A stretch of DNA of 64,000 nt from Adiantum capillus-veneris (GCA_014529385.2 CM043971.1:33435709-33499708), one strand, 5' to 3'; shown: positions 1 to 12,519, numbered from the stretch's first letter. The notes: generated by a model from the sequence alone, not told the origin. Numbers and translations: made by a program.

Positions 1-938
1 CAATGCCACCTCATCCTTTGGGCAATCTGCTTTGCTAAGCTTAGTGTATGGAGGTAAAGGTACCCCAAGAGACTTAGCATCAGCCATATTAAATCTGTCA
101 AGTACTTTTGCAATGTACCTTTCTTGAGATAAAAACAACAATTTCAGCTTTCTATCTCTTTTAATACGCATGCCCAAAATATGCTCTGCATCACCCAAAT
201 CCTTCATAGCAAATGCTGAATTTAGCTTACGTTTCAGAGCATCAAGACTAGTCTTATGTTTCCCAGCAAGCAGCCTGTCATCAACATAGATAACAAGTAT
301 GATGGGACTACCGTCTTCATCCCTTTTCGTATACAAACAATGATCTGCATGGCTGCGTTTAAAGCCTTGAGACAGCATAAAAGTGTCAAACTTCTTATAC
401 CACTGTCGTGATGATTGTCTCAAACCATACAGAGCCCTTTTCAGTTTGCATACAAGTTCCTCGCGTGTAAGAACTACAAAACCTTCAGGCTTTTTTATGT
501 ATATGTCCTCTTCAATGTCACCATGCAAAAACAGTCTTTACATCCATTTGATTCAATTCCAAATCAAGCACCGCAACGAGAGCAAAAAGGACACGTAGAG
601 TTGTAAGCTTTATAACAGGAGAAAAGATTTCTTGAAAATCAATTCCTTCTTTCTGTGCATATGCTTTTGCAACCAATCTTGCTTTGTACTTGGGGTTTTT
701 CATCCACTATCTTAATCTTGTATACCCATTTGTTAGAAAGAGCCTTTCTCCCTTTAGGCAATAGCACAAGATCCCAAGTATCATTTGCATACAAGGATTT
801 CATTTCCTCTTGCATCGTAAGCTCCCACTCACTGCTTGACTCACATGATTTAGCCTCTTTATATGTAAGAGGTTCACCCTCATCTGTGGACATTACATGA
901 TCCAAAGAGGGGTTAAATCTCTGCAGTTGCCTTTTCAA
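1..938 (-). pseudogene. copia reverse transcriptase, partial and frameshifted
   Basis: The RT_2 domain starts with EAKSCESSSEWELTMQEEM and NDTWDLV...NKWVYKIK (639-938). It shifts frame near 705 to KARLVAKAYAQKEGIDF (518-703), then again near 520, and continues to the window edge. The catalytic box reads YVDD at 288-277. The ALYGLRQS motif and the start of the connection to RNase H (LSQERYIAKVLDRF) are visible nearer the edge. At least two single-base indels break it, so it is a relic. Confidence 0.9.
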
Positions 939-956
939 ACGAGTTGACCTGCGTAC

Positions 957-2281
957 TCAATGATCTACATTCTCAGGCAACGGTTCTACATCATAAGACA
1001 ACTCATTTTCAGCTCTATCATGCTGCTGAAAATCATTTTCAGCCAATTCAGGTGGCTGTCCATCCTCATTAGGAGCATCAAAATCATGTCCTACCTCTTC
1101 TGGCTCAAGGTTAACCAGCTGATTATCAATTTCAGCTTGTGGTAATGCATCATGAGGCTCTTTTTCAACATCAATGGGTGGCACGAAAGGCTGAAATTTG
1201 ATTGTTTTCTTGTCAGCATCAGATTTTGTAGCATTCTTAAGCAATTTTGCCTCATTGAACACTATATCTCGGCTGCGAATTACCTTTCTAAACTGTGGTA
1301 ACCACACTCTATAGCCCATTTCACCTTCTTCCCCATAACCTAGGGCTTTAATGGACTTCATATCAAGCTTTGTTCTCAAGTCATTGCGTACATGAACAAA
1401 AGCTTCGCAACCAAATACTCTCAAATGATCATAAGAGGCAGGTTTGCCAGACCAAACCTCCTCTGGAATGTCATTTTTCAGCGTACTATTAGGAGAGCGA
1501 TTGCAAATATGAACTGCAGTTTTCACTGCCTCCCCTCAAAACTCTCGGGAAAGATTAGCGGTGTACAACATGCAACGCACTCTCTCGCATAAAGTACGAT
1601 TATACCTCTCAGCCACACCATTAGAAGACGGATTATAAGGGGCTGTCAACTCCCTTTTAATCCCATTTTCATCACAAAAATGTTGAAATTTAGCAGATAC
1701 ATACTCTCCTCCATTATTAGATTTGAGACATTTAAGCTTAGTACTCTTTTGCGTAGTGACAAAAGCTTAAAAGCATTAAAAGTCTCACTCTTACTTTTCA
1801 ACAAATGCACCCATCCTTTCCTAGTACAGTCATCAATGAATATAACAAAATACAATGCACCACCAAAAGACTTAACAGGCATAGTGCATACATCGGAGTG
1901 AATAAGATCAAGAGGATTAGCTTTGCGAGAGACACCAGAGTAATAAGAAGATTTCTTTTGCTTTCCATAAAGACAATCGTTACAAAAATCCAAGTTTTTG
2001 CTTTTTACATCAACCCTCTTCAGAGAGGAAAGCACATCAATAACCTTTTGGCTTATATGGCCAAGTCTCTTATGCCACAATTCCGTGTGTGAAGCAACTT
2101 CAACAACAGCAAGAAACTTGCCAGGCAAAGCTTTGCATCGAAGATAGTACAAAGTACCTCTTTTAAACCCTTTTGCAACAAGCATAGAGCCCTTAAGCAA
2201 AGATGGTAGTATAACCATGTGCATCTCACTGGCCAACAGATAGCAAACTTTTCTTAATGCTTGGTACAAACCTGACATCAT
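957..2281 (-). pseudogene. copia GAG-pre-integrase and integrase, broken
   Basis: From about 2080 the minus strand encodes WHKRLGHIS and a CX2C pair (CNDCLYGK), which is the HHCC zinc domain. The integrase core follows, with HSDVCTMP (first catalytic D) and FVIFIDDCTRKGWVHLLKSK (second D). The frame fails near 1735. The third catalytic region (PYNPSSNGVAERYNRTL) is read around 1640-1600 in another frame. A TGA in place of the tryptophan of the usual FWGEA motif lies near 1540. The C-terminal part (957-1526) has the conserved FGCEAFVHV and GYRVW motifs, followed by an acidic linker to the reverse transcriptase. Confidence 0.88.
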
Positions 2282-2486
2282 TCAACACAAGCTCTTGACC
2301 ATTGTTAAGAGCCAAACGCATAGTACCCATTCCCTTAATATTACAAGCAAAATTATCACCAAGGTACACCTTGCCATAATTGCCTGCAGCATATGTAGCA
2401 AAACACTCCAAAGATGAAGTCACATGGAATGAAGCACCAGAATCCACTATCCATGACTGGGATAGGCCATCATTAGCACTGAGCAA
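2226..2486 (-). pseudogene. copia aspartic protease segment
   Basis: The translation carries WIVDSGASFHVT, the DSGA active-site motif of copia proteases, about ten residues in. It is followed by the usual beta-rich stretch ending in VRFVPSIKKSLLSVGQ, the conserved link (xPxLxxNLLSVGQ type) to the pre-integrase domain. The frame is lost just after this point and resumes in the ORF ending at 1646. The protease would process the gag-pol polyprotein. The segment is too short and too disconnected to act alone. Confidence 0.88.
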
Positions 2487-2537
2487 TGCTTCAATGACAT
2501 CTTTCTATCACCAAATCTGAGGGGCATGAAGCCACAA

Positions 2538-3442
2538 TCAAGATTTCCTTAACGTCTGACAACTCCTCAATGACCACACTAGAGGATACATTTGTATTCT
2601 CAGCATCCCTGGAGGAATCACTTGCTGATTTTCCCCTTTCTTCTCATCTTTCTTCTTCTTATCTTGCGTTTTCTTCTTCCTTTTCTGCTCTTTCTTGAAA
2701 TACCTGCAATCGGGTTTCTTGTGACCCTTTCTTGTCACATTGATAACAAGTGACATCCTTATCCTTTGTTTTGCTCTTACTTCTATTTTGAGTCATGTTG
2801 CCCGCATCACGCTTTTGATTTCTATCTCTTTCATTGTAGGCAGAACTGCCACCTTCCCCACTAGAATTGCGTTTAATCTCTTCATTGAGAATAGACCCTC
2901 TCACACCGTCATATGTGAGGGTGGGACTGTTGCTCAAAGAGACAACCAAAGTTTCCCATGTATCTGGCAATGTCATAAGCAAGAAAATAGCTTTCAGCTT
3001 ATCATCGAATTGCTGAAGCCCACTGTCCTGCAACTGACTCAACACACTTGTAAAAGCACTCAAATGCTCAGAAGCTGACTTCAAGTCATCAAGCTGCATA
3101 TTCACCAACTTTCGCATCAAATGCACCTGGTTCACAGGCATGGTGTTTTCGTAATTGGCCTTTAGCTTTTGCCATATTGCATAAGCAGAGTCCAAACGCT
3201 TGATGTCCGTCAAAATGTCATCATTGATAGCCATTTTGATGTAGGACATAGCCTTCTGATTCAACCTGGCCCACTCTTCGTCAGACAAATCTGACGGCTT
3301 ATTCTCTTCCAATGCATCTTCACAATCCTTTAAGAAAAGGATACCTTACATGCGTTCTTGCCAGAGGTCGAATCCTTGACCATCGAACCGTTTGATTTCC
3401 ATCAAACTTTTAGTGTCAAATGCGGAAGAGGAAGAAGCCATT
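2538..3442 (-). pseudogene. gag: copia gag polyprotein, broken
   Basis: The ATG at 3442-3440 opens a gag of the UBN2/retrotran_gag type. A TAA stop near 3350 interrupts it after about 31 codons, and the same frame continues from 3312 to 2659. The middle part is a helical gag domain (for example VHLMRKLVNMQLDD) followed by a basic, serine-rich tail. The CCHC zinc knuckle begins CYQCDKKG in this frame, but its HKKPDC half lies in another frame from 2756. One inserted or lost base near 2727 therefore splits the knuckle. Downstream is a lysine-rich stretch. In an active element this product would form the cytoplasmic virus-like particle and package the RNA; here it cannot be made intact. Confidence 0.88.
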
Positions 3443-4081
3443 TTAATTCAACCACAAGTGTGTATACAAGAGAGATGCAATAGGCTGAAAATTTCAGCAA
3501 ATAGGAGCAACTACAAGACTTTTGCATACGATAGATAACAATTTCTTTACATGAAACTGTCCAAATCTGAAATTTCAGCTGAAAAGTGCAATTTCAAGCA
3601 CCTGGACTCAGCTTTTCACTCAATTTGTCGCAACAAATATCAATACATGTGATCCCACAACTTTGGTATACTTGCGTTTTGCTGTTTTGACCTGTTATAA
3701 CCTGTAAATCACCTGTTTTGGGCTGTTTTGGCAGTTTTGGTGATCTTTTCAACTCCGGAAGCAAGGGCTTTGCGATGGAAGCGAAATTATTCGCAGGAGA
3801 GCAATTTTAACTTGCTGTCCAGCAGACTGCGCAGAAGGTACCGGTAGGTGCGCGTCGCGATGTAGTGCTGGATTGGGGCAAGAAGCAGGAGGCGGAGTGC
3901 AGCAGAGAGGAAGCTCTAGGGATCGAAGCAGGGAGAGAGAGAGAGCTCACGTTTTTGGGAAAACTCAATAAGTGAGTTTTGGGTTTTCCCACTTTTATTA
4001 CAAGTGACTTAAAAAAAAAAGTGTCCAGGTTCTGAGTATAAAAATGTACAAAAAGGGGTAATTAGGCCTTTAACCCAACAC
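3443..4081 (-). repeat. Probable 5' LTR and leader of the copia element
   Basis: This stretch lies between the gag start and the minus-strand TGTTGGGT edge. It contains no coding signal. It holds several GTTTTG/CTGTTTT motifs (3675-3740), a short GA run (3934-3951) and an A10 run (4011-4020). No clear TGGTATCAGAGC-type primer site was found, so the LTR/leader border is unknown. The right edge is also inferred from one terminal motif only. Confidence 0.45.
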
Positions 4082-5140
4082 GGGCCAGTCACACTTGCAT
4101 ACCCTCTCTTGCACAAGGACAATCATTTCATCATGCAAGCATTTTACTGCGCGAACCACCTCTTACAAGTCATTTTATTAAAAGCGACTTTTGGAATTCT
4201 TTTTGTAAGTTTGTTGGAAAAGTTGGTGGGGCAAATTGCTAAAGATATATAAAAGAAACCCATTGGGCACTCAATAGAAGCAGAAGAAGCAGGGACATAA
4301 GGAGGCAGGCACCCAACAGTCAGGCAGCACCTCAGCAGGAGCCCTAGGGTTTTCTCAAGAAGAAGAAGGCCCATATCAGCCTGGCATTTTCAGTTTTCAG
4401 CCTTGACGCCGTTATCGTCGACACCATCGTCGTCATCAACATCATCATTGTCATCGTAGATCCCTATCTTGACAACGACACCGTCGTCATCGTCATTGCA
4501 GTCCCGAACTTGATGACGACACTATCGTCGTCGTCGTCATCGTCAGAGTCACCATCGTCGTCGTTGTCGTCGACATCATCGTCCTTGACATAGACCATCA
4601 GTACCCGTCGTCGACATCATCGTCTTCGACATAGACCCCGTCGTCGACATCACCGTCTTCGACACAGAATCGTTGTCGACTTCATCGTCTTCGACACAGT
4701 ACCGTCGTCGACTTCACCGTCATCGACAAAGACCCTTAGTACCTCGTCGTTGACTTCATCATCTTCGACATAGAACCTGCAGTACCCGTCGTTGGCATCA
4801 TCGCCTTCGACATAGAACCTCAGTATCCTTTCAGTACCTCAGTACCCAGTACCACAACATCAGTACCCCTTAGTATCAGCATCTCAGCATCCAGTCATTG
4901 TAGTAGCATTTGTGCAAGAATAAAGAAAGTACTTGCTCTGGCAACAGAGCAAGGGGGCCCTTGAGGGTTGAGACCCAACATCCTTGTGTCGTCTCTTTTC
5001 TCTCTCTCGTCATCTCTCTTTCGTTTAGTTTAGTTCAGTTCTTTCAAGTGAAGTAAAGTGTCCCTTGTGTTTGTTTGCGGAGTACTAGATCCGAGCAAAA
5101 TCCTTATTCTCTTACGTTGCATCTGACATCGGGTGCTCAA
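4082..5140 (+). repeat. LTR-like sequence with GTC-rich tandem repeats
   Basis: Plus-strand promoter-like features are present: TATATAAA at about 4246-4253, a polyadenylation-like AATAAAG at about 4919, and a terminal ACCCAACA at 4974-4981. Between them (4402-4830) lies an imperfect tandem repeat of roughly 40-60 bp built on CGTCGTCGACATCATCGTC and TTCGACATAGACC, alternating with CAGTACC blocks. The layout (TATA box, repeat, poly(A) signal, CA end) resembles an LTR with an expanded transcribed region, but no paired copy is in the window. No gene is seen. Confidence 0.4.
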
Positions 5141-5688
<548 letters not shown>

Positions 5689-6083
5689 TGTTATATCAAC
5701 GTCTTCAAAAGGTCAAAGTGACTTATGAGACCAAAAAGTTACAATGTGGTGGATCTGATACAAGGTCAGAGTAACAAAAATGACAAAATAAAATACTATG
5801 GAATCCTAAATTGCGAGGTGTGAGCTAAGCAGCTAGGTGGGATAGCTAAATCACAAAAGATCCAGCATCGATCGGTCGCTGGCGGATCTCATCAATCTCC
5901 TCTATGGTAAATAGCCTGACCGGGCGTCGTGCATGTCGGGCCAAAGTGATCCGAATCCTTTGATGCAGCCTCCGTCGATGCTGTGTAGTCCTCCGCACTC
6001 GTGGGCGTTTGGATCTCCCTAGCTCGGTCACTCGGTCGATCAGTGTGCCTCTAGTGTGACGAGCTCTCCTGTGGTAGTAGCTC

Positions 6084-8243
6084 CTACAGGTGTCCAGTGT
6101 CTGCTCTAAAGAAGTCTGTGATCCGTCTCTGAGACTGGCTAGCCTCTCCCCTCATCAGGCTCTCTCTGTGTTTGCACAGCTCGAGCAAAAACAGACCCAA
6201 GCATATCTGATCCTCGTACCGCATGACTCTGGAGAGTGGTCCGAAGCCCTCTCTGAACAAGCAGTGGAAGTGGCCACATATCTCGTAGTAGACGGGGCAG
6301 TGGCAAGTGTAGTGCAACTCTGTCTCAGGCTCCATGTCACACAGGAGGCACGTCTTGGCCCGTGCCGATACTCCACTGTATCTCCCAGTCTCGATCCGCA
6401 GCTGGTGTGAAGATGTGCGTATCTGGCCAATAGCACATCGTATCCCATGAGACAAGTGGGTGTCCATGTTTCTTGGTGTCTGAGTCAGGAGAAGATGCTC
6501 TCTGCAGAAAGCCATCTTCGGGCCCAACTCTTGTGCTGGCTGTATCCATGTCCTCTTGGTGTCTGAGTCAGGTCCTGGCGGATGAGCCTGGTGATCTTGG
6601 ACTGTGTAAGAGTCAGAGAGGGTGCATCCAGTGAGTACTGGAAGGGGGACAATCTGTCTATGCTAAACCCATGTGCCTGAAACCATGATGTCATCTCCCC
6701 ATACAGCATTCTGTATCTCCTTGCATGGCTAACTGTGGAGAGGACTCAAGTGCAAGGCGGGCATATGTGTCACTGGGAAGTTCCCACATGCGGTGTATGG
6801 AGGAGACAGATTTGGTGAGCGCCTCCACCACTAGTGGGAGGGGCAGCTAGCTCTGCCCAGATAATGGCACGTGGTGGTATTGAAGCCTTGGCTCTAATGA
6901 GTCGCCAGATCATAGAGACTAGTGGCTTCTCCATGTCCCCCCATCCATCAGTGCGACCTGTCCTCCCGTGATGGTCCAATGAAGGTCCCCAAATCTCAGC
7001 TCCATAGAGCAATGCAGAAGCCACGGAAGTGTCGAAGAGCCAGAGCTTCATCTGAGGCTCCTGAAACTGAACATGTGAACACATCCTCTCCAATCTACCC
7101 AATGCTGCATGGGCTCTGGCAGTCTAGTCTTTGCTGCTCTCCTCAATGAAAATGCTGGTCCACTGAAAACCATTCCAAGGTAAGTGTAAGCATCTGTATA
7201 CTCCACTATCTCTTGGTCGTATGTGAATGCGGGCGCTGACCTCTTGATCCACTGTGGGGTGGTATTAAATACCATGACCTTGGTTTTACCAAGGTTGACA
7301 GACAAACCACTTTCATGGGCGAACCTATGCAAAGCATCCAAGTGACGTTGCATCCCCTCCGGAGAGTCGGAGATCAACACAATATCATCAGCATATAACA
7401 ATAGTGGAATCCATGTCCCTGCCAGCTGTGCACCTCTATCCATCTCTCTCAATGTAGTCAGAAACCTCATCCACATACATACCAAATAGAGTAGGAGAGA
7501 GCGGGCAACCCTGCCTCACTGCAATAGTGGAGTGAACTGCTATGATAGGCCCTCTGAGATGCGTACATGCCCCACTATTGACCTGTATAATGCCATGACC
7601 CCCCAAATAAGCTCTATGGGTACTCCCATCTCGTGTAATCTGCGCATCAATCTAGTTCTGTGTACTGTGTCAAATGCTTTGCGGAAGTCCACAAAACTAC
7701 AATAGATCCGTCTCCCATGTGATGTGCCCTCCTCAATGATGGCTCCGAGTGTCAAGATATGGTCAAGAGTAGAAAAACCTCTCCTGAACCCCGCCTGCCC
7801 AGCTGCGTGTATCCTCTCTCTCTCTCTGCCCATCTGCTCAGCTGTTGCTCAAGAATGGATGCTTACAACTGTGCCAATGTGTGTCCGATCATGATAGTGC
7901 AATAATTCCCACGCTCCATAGGGTCTCCTCACTTGAAGATAGGTACAATAGTAGATAGGCTCCAAGTATCAGGCAAGCCCTCACACATGGCACGGTTAAA
8001 CATAACCGCTAGAAGCTCTTCTAGTAGATCTCTGGCATGCATGAAGTGCTCAGCCACTAAGCCATCATGATCATATGCTCTCCCAATCCTCATCTTGTCG
8101 ATGGCCTTACCATCTTAGCGGTGAAAAAAGCACATGTGTGGGGGCATGGATCAGGGGGGTCGGGAAGGGGCATCTGTCCAGGAACTATGTATAGAGATGA
8201 CGCGTACTCGTCTCAGGCCTATGTAGAGGTAATGGCAGGGGGT

Positions 8244-8274
<31 letters not shown>

Positions 8275-9275
8275 TGGCTCATGAAAGAGCCTCCATGCCT
8301 CACGTGAGTCGTGACTCAAGAAAAGCTGGTATAGGCGAGCCAAAAATGCCCTCTTCTTCCGCCGCACTAGGCGTCTGAAGTCAATCTGTGACTGTCTGTG
8401 AGTGATGTCCCCCAAAAGCACTTCCCTCTGAAGTCTAGCTCTAGTCTGACGGCATTCCTCATCATACTAGCTGTTCTGAGGCATGCTCCCAGAACGACGT
8501 CTCTGCTCAGGCTGTGTGTGTGGGTATGCCTCTACTGCAGCATCGTGTAATGTCTGTGTCAGTATAGTAGTAAGCTCCTCCAATGGTTGCCCCGACTCCT
8601 CAGTGGATAGGCATCTGTAGATCCCGTCTATGTCATTCAAGATGACCAATCCATGTGCAGTCCCCATGTCTATCAAGTGTCGTCCATACTCAGTATGTAC
8701 CCTACCCCGTGATAGTCTGGATAGGCACGTCTCTGCAACATCCAGCTCTCTCAGCATCTCCTCTGAAGTAAAAAATTGTATGATGATGGGCAGTCCTAGC
8801 ATTGAAGTCCCTTAAAATGATGATGTCACCATCTCTAGAGAACTCCCAGATGTCATCATCCAAAATAGAAAAGGGGGACTGTCCTGTGGGTGGTGCATAC
8901 ACTGACGTACTTGGGGGGAAGTAGCAAATAGCAATGTAAATATATCTCTATGTCTCCGCTCTCAGTCTCACCCACATGTACCTAGCTTGCTCATCCCTGC
9001 GAGCTATATGTATCAATGGCTGCAACTCCTCCCTGAATAACATTGCCGCTCCTCTTGAGCCCCGCCCTCTGTGCTCTGATCGTGTCTCCTGTCTACAGGC
9101 GATCTCCCATCTGTATCCATTAATGTAAGGCATAGACTGCCTAGGGGCCTGATGTGTCTCGGAGTAGAAGATGATGTCTCTCCCACTAAAACTTTCCTCA
9201 AAAGCACCCACATCTAGACGCATAGATCCATTACAATTCCTGGTAGCAACTTTGAGTGTGGTCCCATAGGTCTCA
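6084..9275 (-). pseudogene. LINE ORF2: APE-type endonuclease, reverse transcriptase, zinc finger
   Basis: Pieces in order on the minus strand: endonuclease N-terminus with IIFYSETHQ (catalytic Glu region, 9223-8948); a segment with WEFSRDGDIIILRDFNA, where the usual GDFN reads RDFN (8902-8702); and a linker with HTQPEQRRRSGSMPQNS (8802-8467). The expected SxxDY and final DH endonuclease motifs are absent, which implies a deletion near 8640. Reverse transcriptase follows, with GQAGFRRGFSTLDHIL and VDFRKAFDTVHR (7833-7540) and LLYADDIVLISDS (7485-7048). The cysteine-rich end has CLLCDMEPETELHYTCHCP (6527-6084). YADD is intact, but the gene is in at least eight frames, so it is dead. Confidence 0.9.
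8246..8274. repeat. G29 homopolymer inside LINE ORF2
   Basis: Twenty-nine consecutive G on the plus strand, which is poly-C in the LINE sense and poly-proline in frame. In the plus-strand sister copy the same place (about 45590-45630) encodes a proline-rich stretch, QPPLPDPPQPCP. The run probably expanded from C-rich proline codons, or its length is a sequencing or assembly artefact. Confidence 0.95.
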
Positions 9276-9289
9276 CACCGTCATGTGGA

Positions 9290-9573
9290 GCGTGGCTTCA
9301 AAATCACCACTCTTCCATCTCGGTAAAAAGCAATCTTACCTTTTTTCCCTTGCCGCTCTAATCTTTGGCATTACCTATTGCATATGAGCGATCTGTGAGA
9401 GGGTAAGATCATCCTCGAGAAAGATGCCCGTTTTCTTAAGAGTTGGTCTCTTGTTCAAAAAGTCCTTCGCTTCCATGTAGGAAAAACGAAGGATGAGTGC
9501 CCTTCCTTTCGAGGTTTTCCCCTTGCTCCCGTTTTTCTTGTTGTCCACTTTGCAAGCTCTTGAGTGCATCGGC
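9290..9573 (-). pseudogene. LINE ORF1, C-terminal part
   Basis: This is the other side of the hAT insertion. The minus strand reads SKGRALILRFSYMEAKDFLN, followed by RPTLKKTGIFLEDDLTLSQ. It is collinear with the plus-strand copy at 44170-44310. In ORF1 proteins of the L1 type, a C-terminal domain after the RRM helps bind RNA, and this segment occupies the same place. The frame closes near 9375 and a further coding-like stretch in another frame continues toward the ORF2 start. Confidence 0.75.
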
Positions 9574-9581
9574 TCATGAAC

Positions 9582-9668
9582 CATAGTTACATGGGACGGC
9601 GGGTCGGGGTCGGGAACGGGGTCGGGACGGCAAAAGCCAGGAAACGGGGACAGGGGTCGGAACGGCAA
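9582..9668. repeat. Left terminal and G-rich subterminal region of the hAT element
   Basis: After the 18-bp terminal repeat the plus strand is a run of GGGTCGGGGTCGGGAACGGGG-type blocks to about 9668. Subterminal repeats are the usual transposase-binding sites in hAT elements. The repeated GGGTCGGG unit recurs on the opposite strand at the right end. Confidence 0.8.
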
Positions 9669-9989
9669 AAAAAAAAAGAGAGTTTTTTTGGCATTTTTTG
9701 ACCTACACACATGCCACACACATAGAGCATCACTTTGACCATAAATTTACACTAAATAGACCAAAGAACGCGAGTCATATAGGCTGAAATGTGCTAATAA
9801 AACATCGATGATCGATGGATACAAAATGAGAAGTGCATGCCACAAGGGCTCAAGAGTCAAAAAGCCTAAAGGACTTAGGACAAGCCTGAGGCCTCATGGA
9901 TAACAAAAAGTACAAAGGGCTATGTAGTAGGTAGAGTCGTAGACTCAAGAGTCTAGACTCGAGAGTCGAGTGATCAATGATCATCAAAC

Positions 9990-12203
9990 TCAAGAAGTGC
10001 TCGCCTGCTGAATCTCCACATCGTCGTCGTAGTCGAGGTCGTCAGCAACGTATGAGGGCTCCGGCTCGGGAGGCTCGCATTGAGGCTCGAAATCCTCCTC
10101 TAGCTCCTCCAAAAGAGTATCGGCCATAGATGGATTCTCTTGTGCCATCTCCCACTCAGTGAAAGGATCTGCCTTGTGTGTGACGCTCTTGGCAAGCATG
10201 CGCAAGTTAGCGCTCACAAACACCAAATCATTGGCCCTCTGAACGCCAAGGCGATTCCTCTTCTTAGAGGCAATGTGGCTGTACACACTCCATAGTTGCT
10301 CCAAGCAACTAGTGGTACATGCTTGGCTAAGGACACGAACAGCCAAGCGCTGCAAATGTGGGCCATCTCCTCCATAGTCCTCCCACCACAAAACCGAGCC
10401 AATCTTGTTGCGATCAAGCTGTGCATCTACACATCCATAGGAGCCCTTCTTTTGCTTGTAGTTGAGTAGCTCGTCTCTAATCTTGCGCCTAATGTCACTG
10501 CTAGGCTCAAGGCGCTCCAATGCAAGCCGCCATCCTTTGCTCACCTCCTTGTCGGTCTCTTGACGCCTTCCTTGAAACTCAGGGTCAAGCACATAAGCTG
10601 CCGCATGAAGTGGAGAGTAGTATCCATTCCACCTCGACTCACACAAGCCATGAATCTCCGCATACTGAACAGGGTCAGGCACAAGCTTCTCAAGTGCCTC
10701 TATCATCCGATCCATGGCTTCGTAGACTTTGCCAATGCATGGTTGCAAGCCATCCACCAGTCGAAGTAGGTGTAGAATAGGCTTGACCATGGCGTCAAGA
10801 GTCTTCACCTCCTCCCACCAAGCGGCGTCGTCGGCCCATTCTCGGCATTTCAATCCTACTGCTGATGTAGACTCCGGCATGGCCTGGAACTCATCACTGA
10901 GAAAGAGGCCCCTTAAGGCTCCGCCACATGTAGACAAGCGGCCTAGCATAAGCCAATTGAATGCAAATCTTGTCTCTGAATATTTGAGCAAAGACAAGTG
11001 GCTCCTCTTTGAGAATTCATGGCGCACTTTTTGATGGTTGAGCACAAAGGAGACAATTCGAGAGGCGTCACCAATGGTGGGTGAAATCCATGACAAGTTC
11101 CCTATGTCCTTGAGGCAATGCGCCATGCAAAATGTGACATGGATGCTGGGATACATGCCCTCAATGATAGCTCCGGCTGCCCTATTTGACGCCTCTCCAT
11201 CTGCAACCATACAAAGGACATTTTCCGGGCCGGTGATCTCTATGGTGCTTGTCCACTCCGCAACAAGCATCTTGGCGGCCTTGCCACTATCGGATGCATC
11301 ATGTGACTCCACAAAGTACATCTCCCCCCGAGAGTAGGCCACCACCCCGTGGATGGACCGCTTGCGGGTGTCGCTCCATCCATCTACAAGAAGAGAGACG
11401 CCATTGGTCTCCCACAAATCCTTTGTTGCTTGGGCCGCTTGCTCCACGACAAGCTTCTCTTTGTCAAGGAGGGTGGTGCGAAGCCTCTCCGATGAAGGTG
11501 GCACATAAGAGGAGCCATATTCCCCTATTTTCGTAACCATGGTTCGAAAGTATGGAGACCTATCCACACAAAATAGAGCATGTTGCGTTAGTATGGAGAG
11601 TCGAGAAATTATAACCCATTATGAATACAAAATGGAAGATTGCAATGTGCATATGCCAAGGGAAACTCACCGCGAAGCATGGAAGGCAATGTGGTCGTGG
11701 AAGAAGAATCGGGCAACCGACCTATCTACCTCTTCCTTCAATTTAGGATTCCAATTTTCGTTGAGAGTGGTTTGGCGATGCGGAAGGGAAGAGGACGGTG
11801 TAGATCCATGGCTCTTGAAGGTTCGAGAGATGTCGTCAAGGTTGGCTTCCCTTTGCTCTCGCGGTGTTGCCGTGGCGGAGGGATCAACGGCAACAAAACG
11901 GCCCCTCTTGGCCGCTTCCGCAACCTCATACACCGTGAGTTTCTCAAGAAGATCCAACCTCTTCTCGGGAGCTACATGAGGGCAAAACTTCACCTCGTGA
12001 CCGGGTTCATGAAGAAGATGGGCTCGCACTTTGTTTGAACCACCCGATCTCTTGTATGGACATAGCTTGCATGTCCATGGTCTTGCCCCGCCACCTTTGC
12101 CACGCGAGCTAAAGTCGACTTCATCCCACCACGACCACGTTTGCACGGCGGGCCTCCTTCGAGAAGAAGCGGCTTGAGAAGTGGAGTTGGCTTGAGATGA
12201 CAT
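9990..12203 (-). CDS. hAT transposase, two exons, open throughout
   Basis: Exon 1 is 12203-11671 and exon 2 is 11559-9990. The intron 11670-11560 has GTGAGT at the donor and GGATAG at the acceptor. The split codon joins in frame as Arg, giving about 700 residues. Residues 43-74 form a BED-type zinc finger (C45, C48, H62, H69 or C74). The DUF659 catalytic region has LLVDGWSD (Asp about 237) and VADGEASN (Asp about 298), then FCMAHCLKDIGNLSW. The hAT C-terminal dimerisation region contains SVLWWEDYGG (about 566-575) and CTTSCLEQLWSVYSHI (about 593-607). The tail is acidic. The protein would act in the nucleus, binding the terminal repeats and moving the element by cut-and-paste. ATG at 12203 is the first in frame with the zinc finger. 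Confidence 0.93.
11560..11670 (-). other. Intron of the hAT transposase
   Basis: A 111-bp GT-AG intron inferred from GTGAGT at 11670-11665 and GATAG ending at 11560. Removing it joins two long open frames in phase. It contains in-frame stops, so it is not coding. Confidence 0.88.
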
Positions 12204-12519
12204 GATGGTGGAGAGACTCGAGAGAGTAGAGCTTAGAAGTTAGAAGGGTTAGAGGAGAGCTTGTGTGGAGAGAGAGTAAAGGAGAGCTTCAAAGTGGGTA
12301 GAAGAGGGAGAGGAGAGCTTCAAAGTTCAAACTTGAGCCTTGAGCTTGAGGGAAATGGAATGAGCTTGAGGGAAATGGAATGAGCATTGAGCATTGAGAC
12401 TATGAGTATTAAGAGGCCCAAGGGAGCCTTTTATAGCCTCCCAAGGGCCAAGGCTTAAAAAATATGGCAGTTGGGGCTGCACAGAGCCGTTGCAAACGGT
12501 AAAAAACGGCCACTTTTTT

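Larger units (their letters stand above)
1..4081 (-). mobile_element. Degenerate Ty1/copia LTR retrotransposon, 3' end cut by window edge
   Basis: Reading the minus strand from 4081 downward gives gag, a zinc knuckle, protease, integrase and reverse transcriptase in copia order (PR-IN-RT). The probable 5' LTR edge is at 4081, where the minus strand begins TGTTGGGT. I could not find a convincing primer-binding site or the inner LTR edge between 3443 and 3800. The RNase H end and 3' LTR lie outside the window, so no target duplication can be checked. The coding region is broken by at least two in-frame stops and several single-base frameshifts, so the copy is not autonomous. Confidence 0.9.

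Noticed and set aside
4070-4981. Two CCCAACA ends (4081 and 4981) as the two LTRs of one element
   Set aside because: The sequences before the two ends do not match, so they are not paired LTRs.
10520-11536. Plus-strand open frames across the hAT transposase
   Set aside because: They are shadows of the long minus-strand transposase exon and have no domain of their own.
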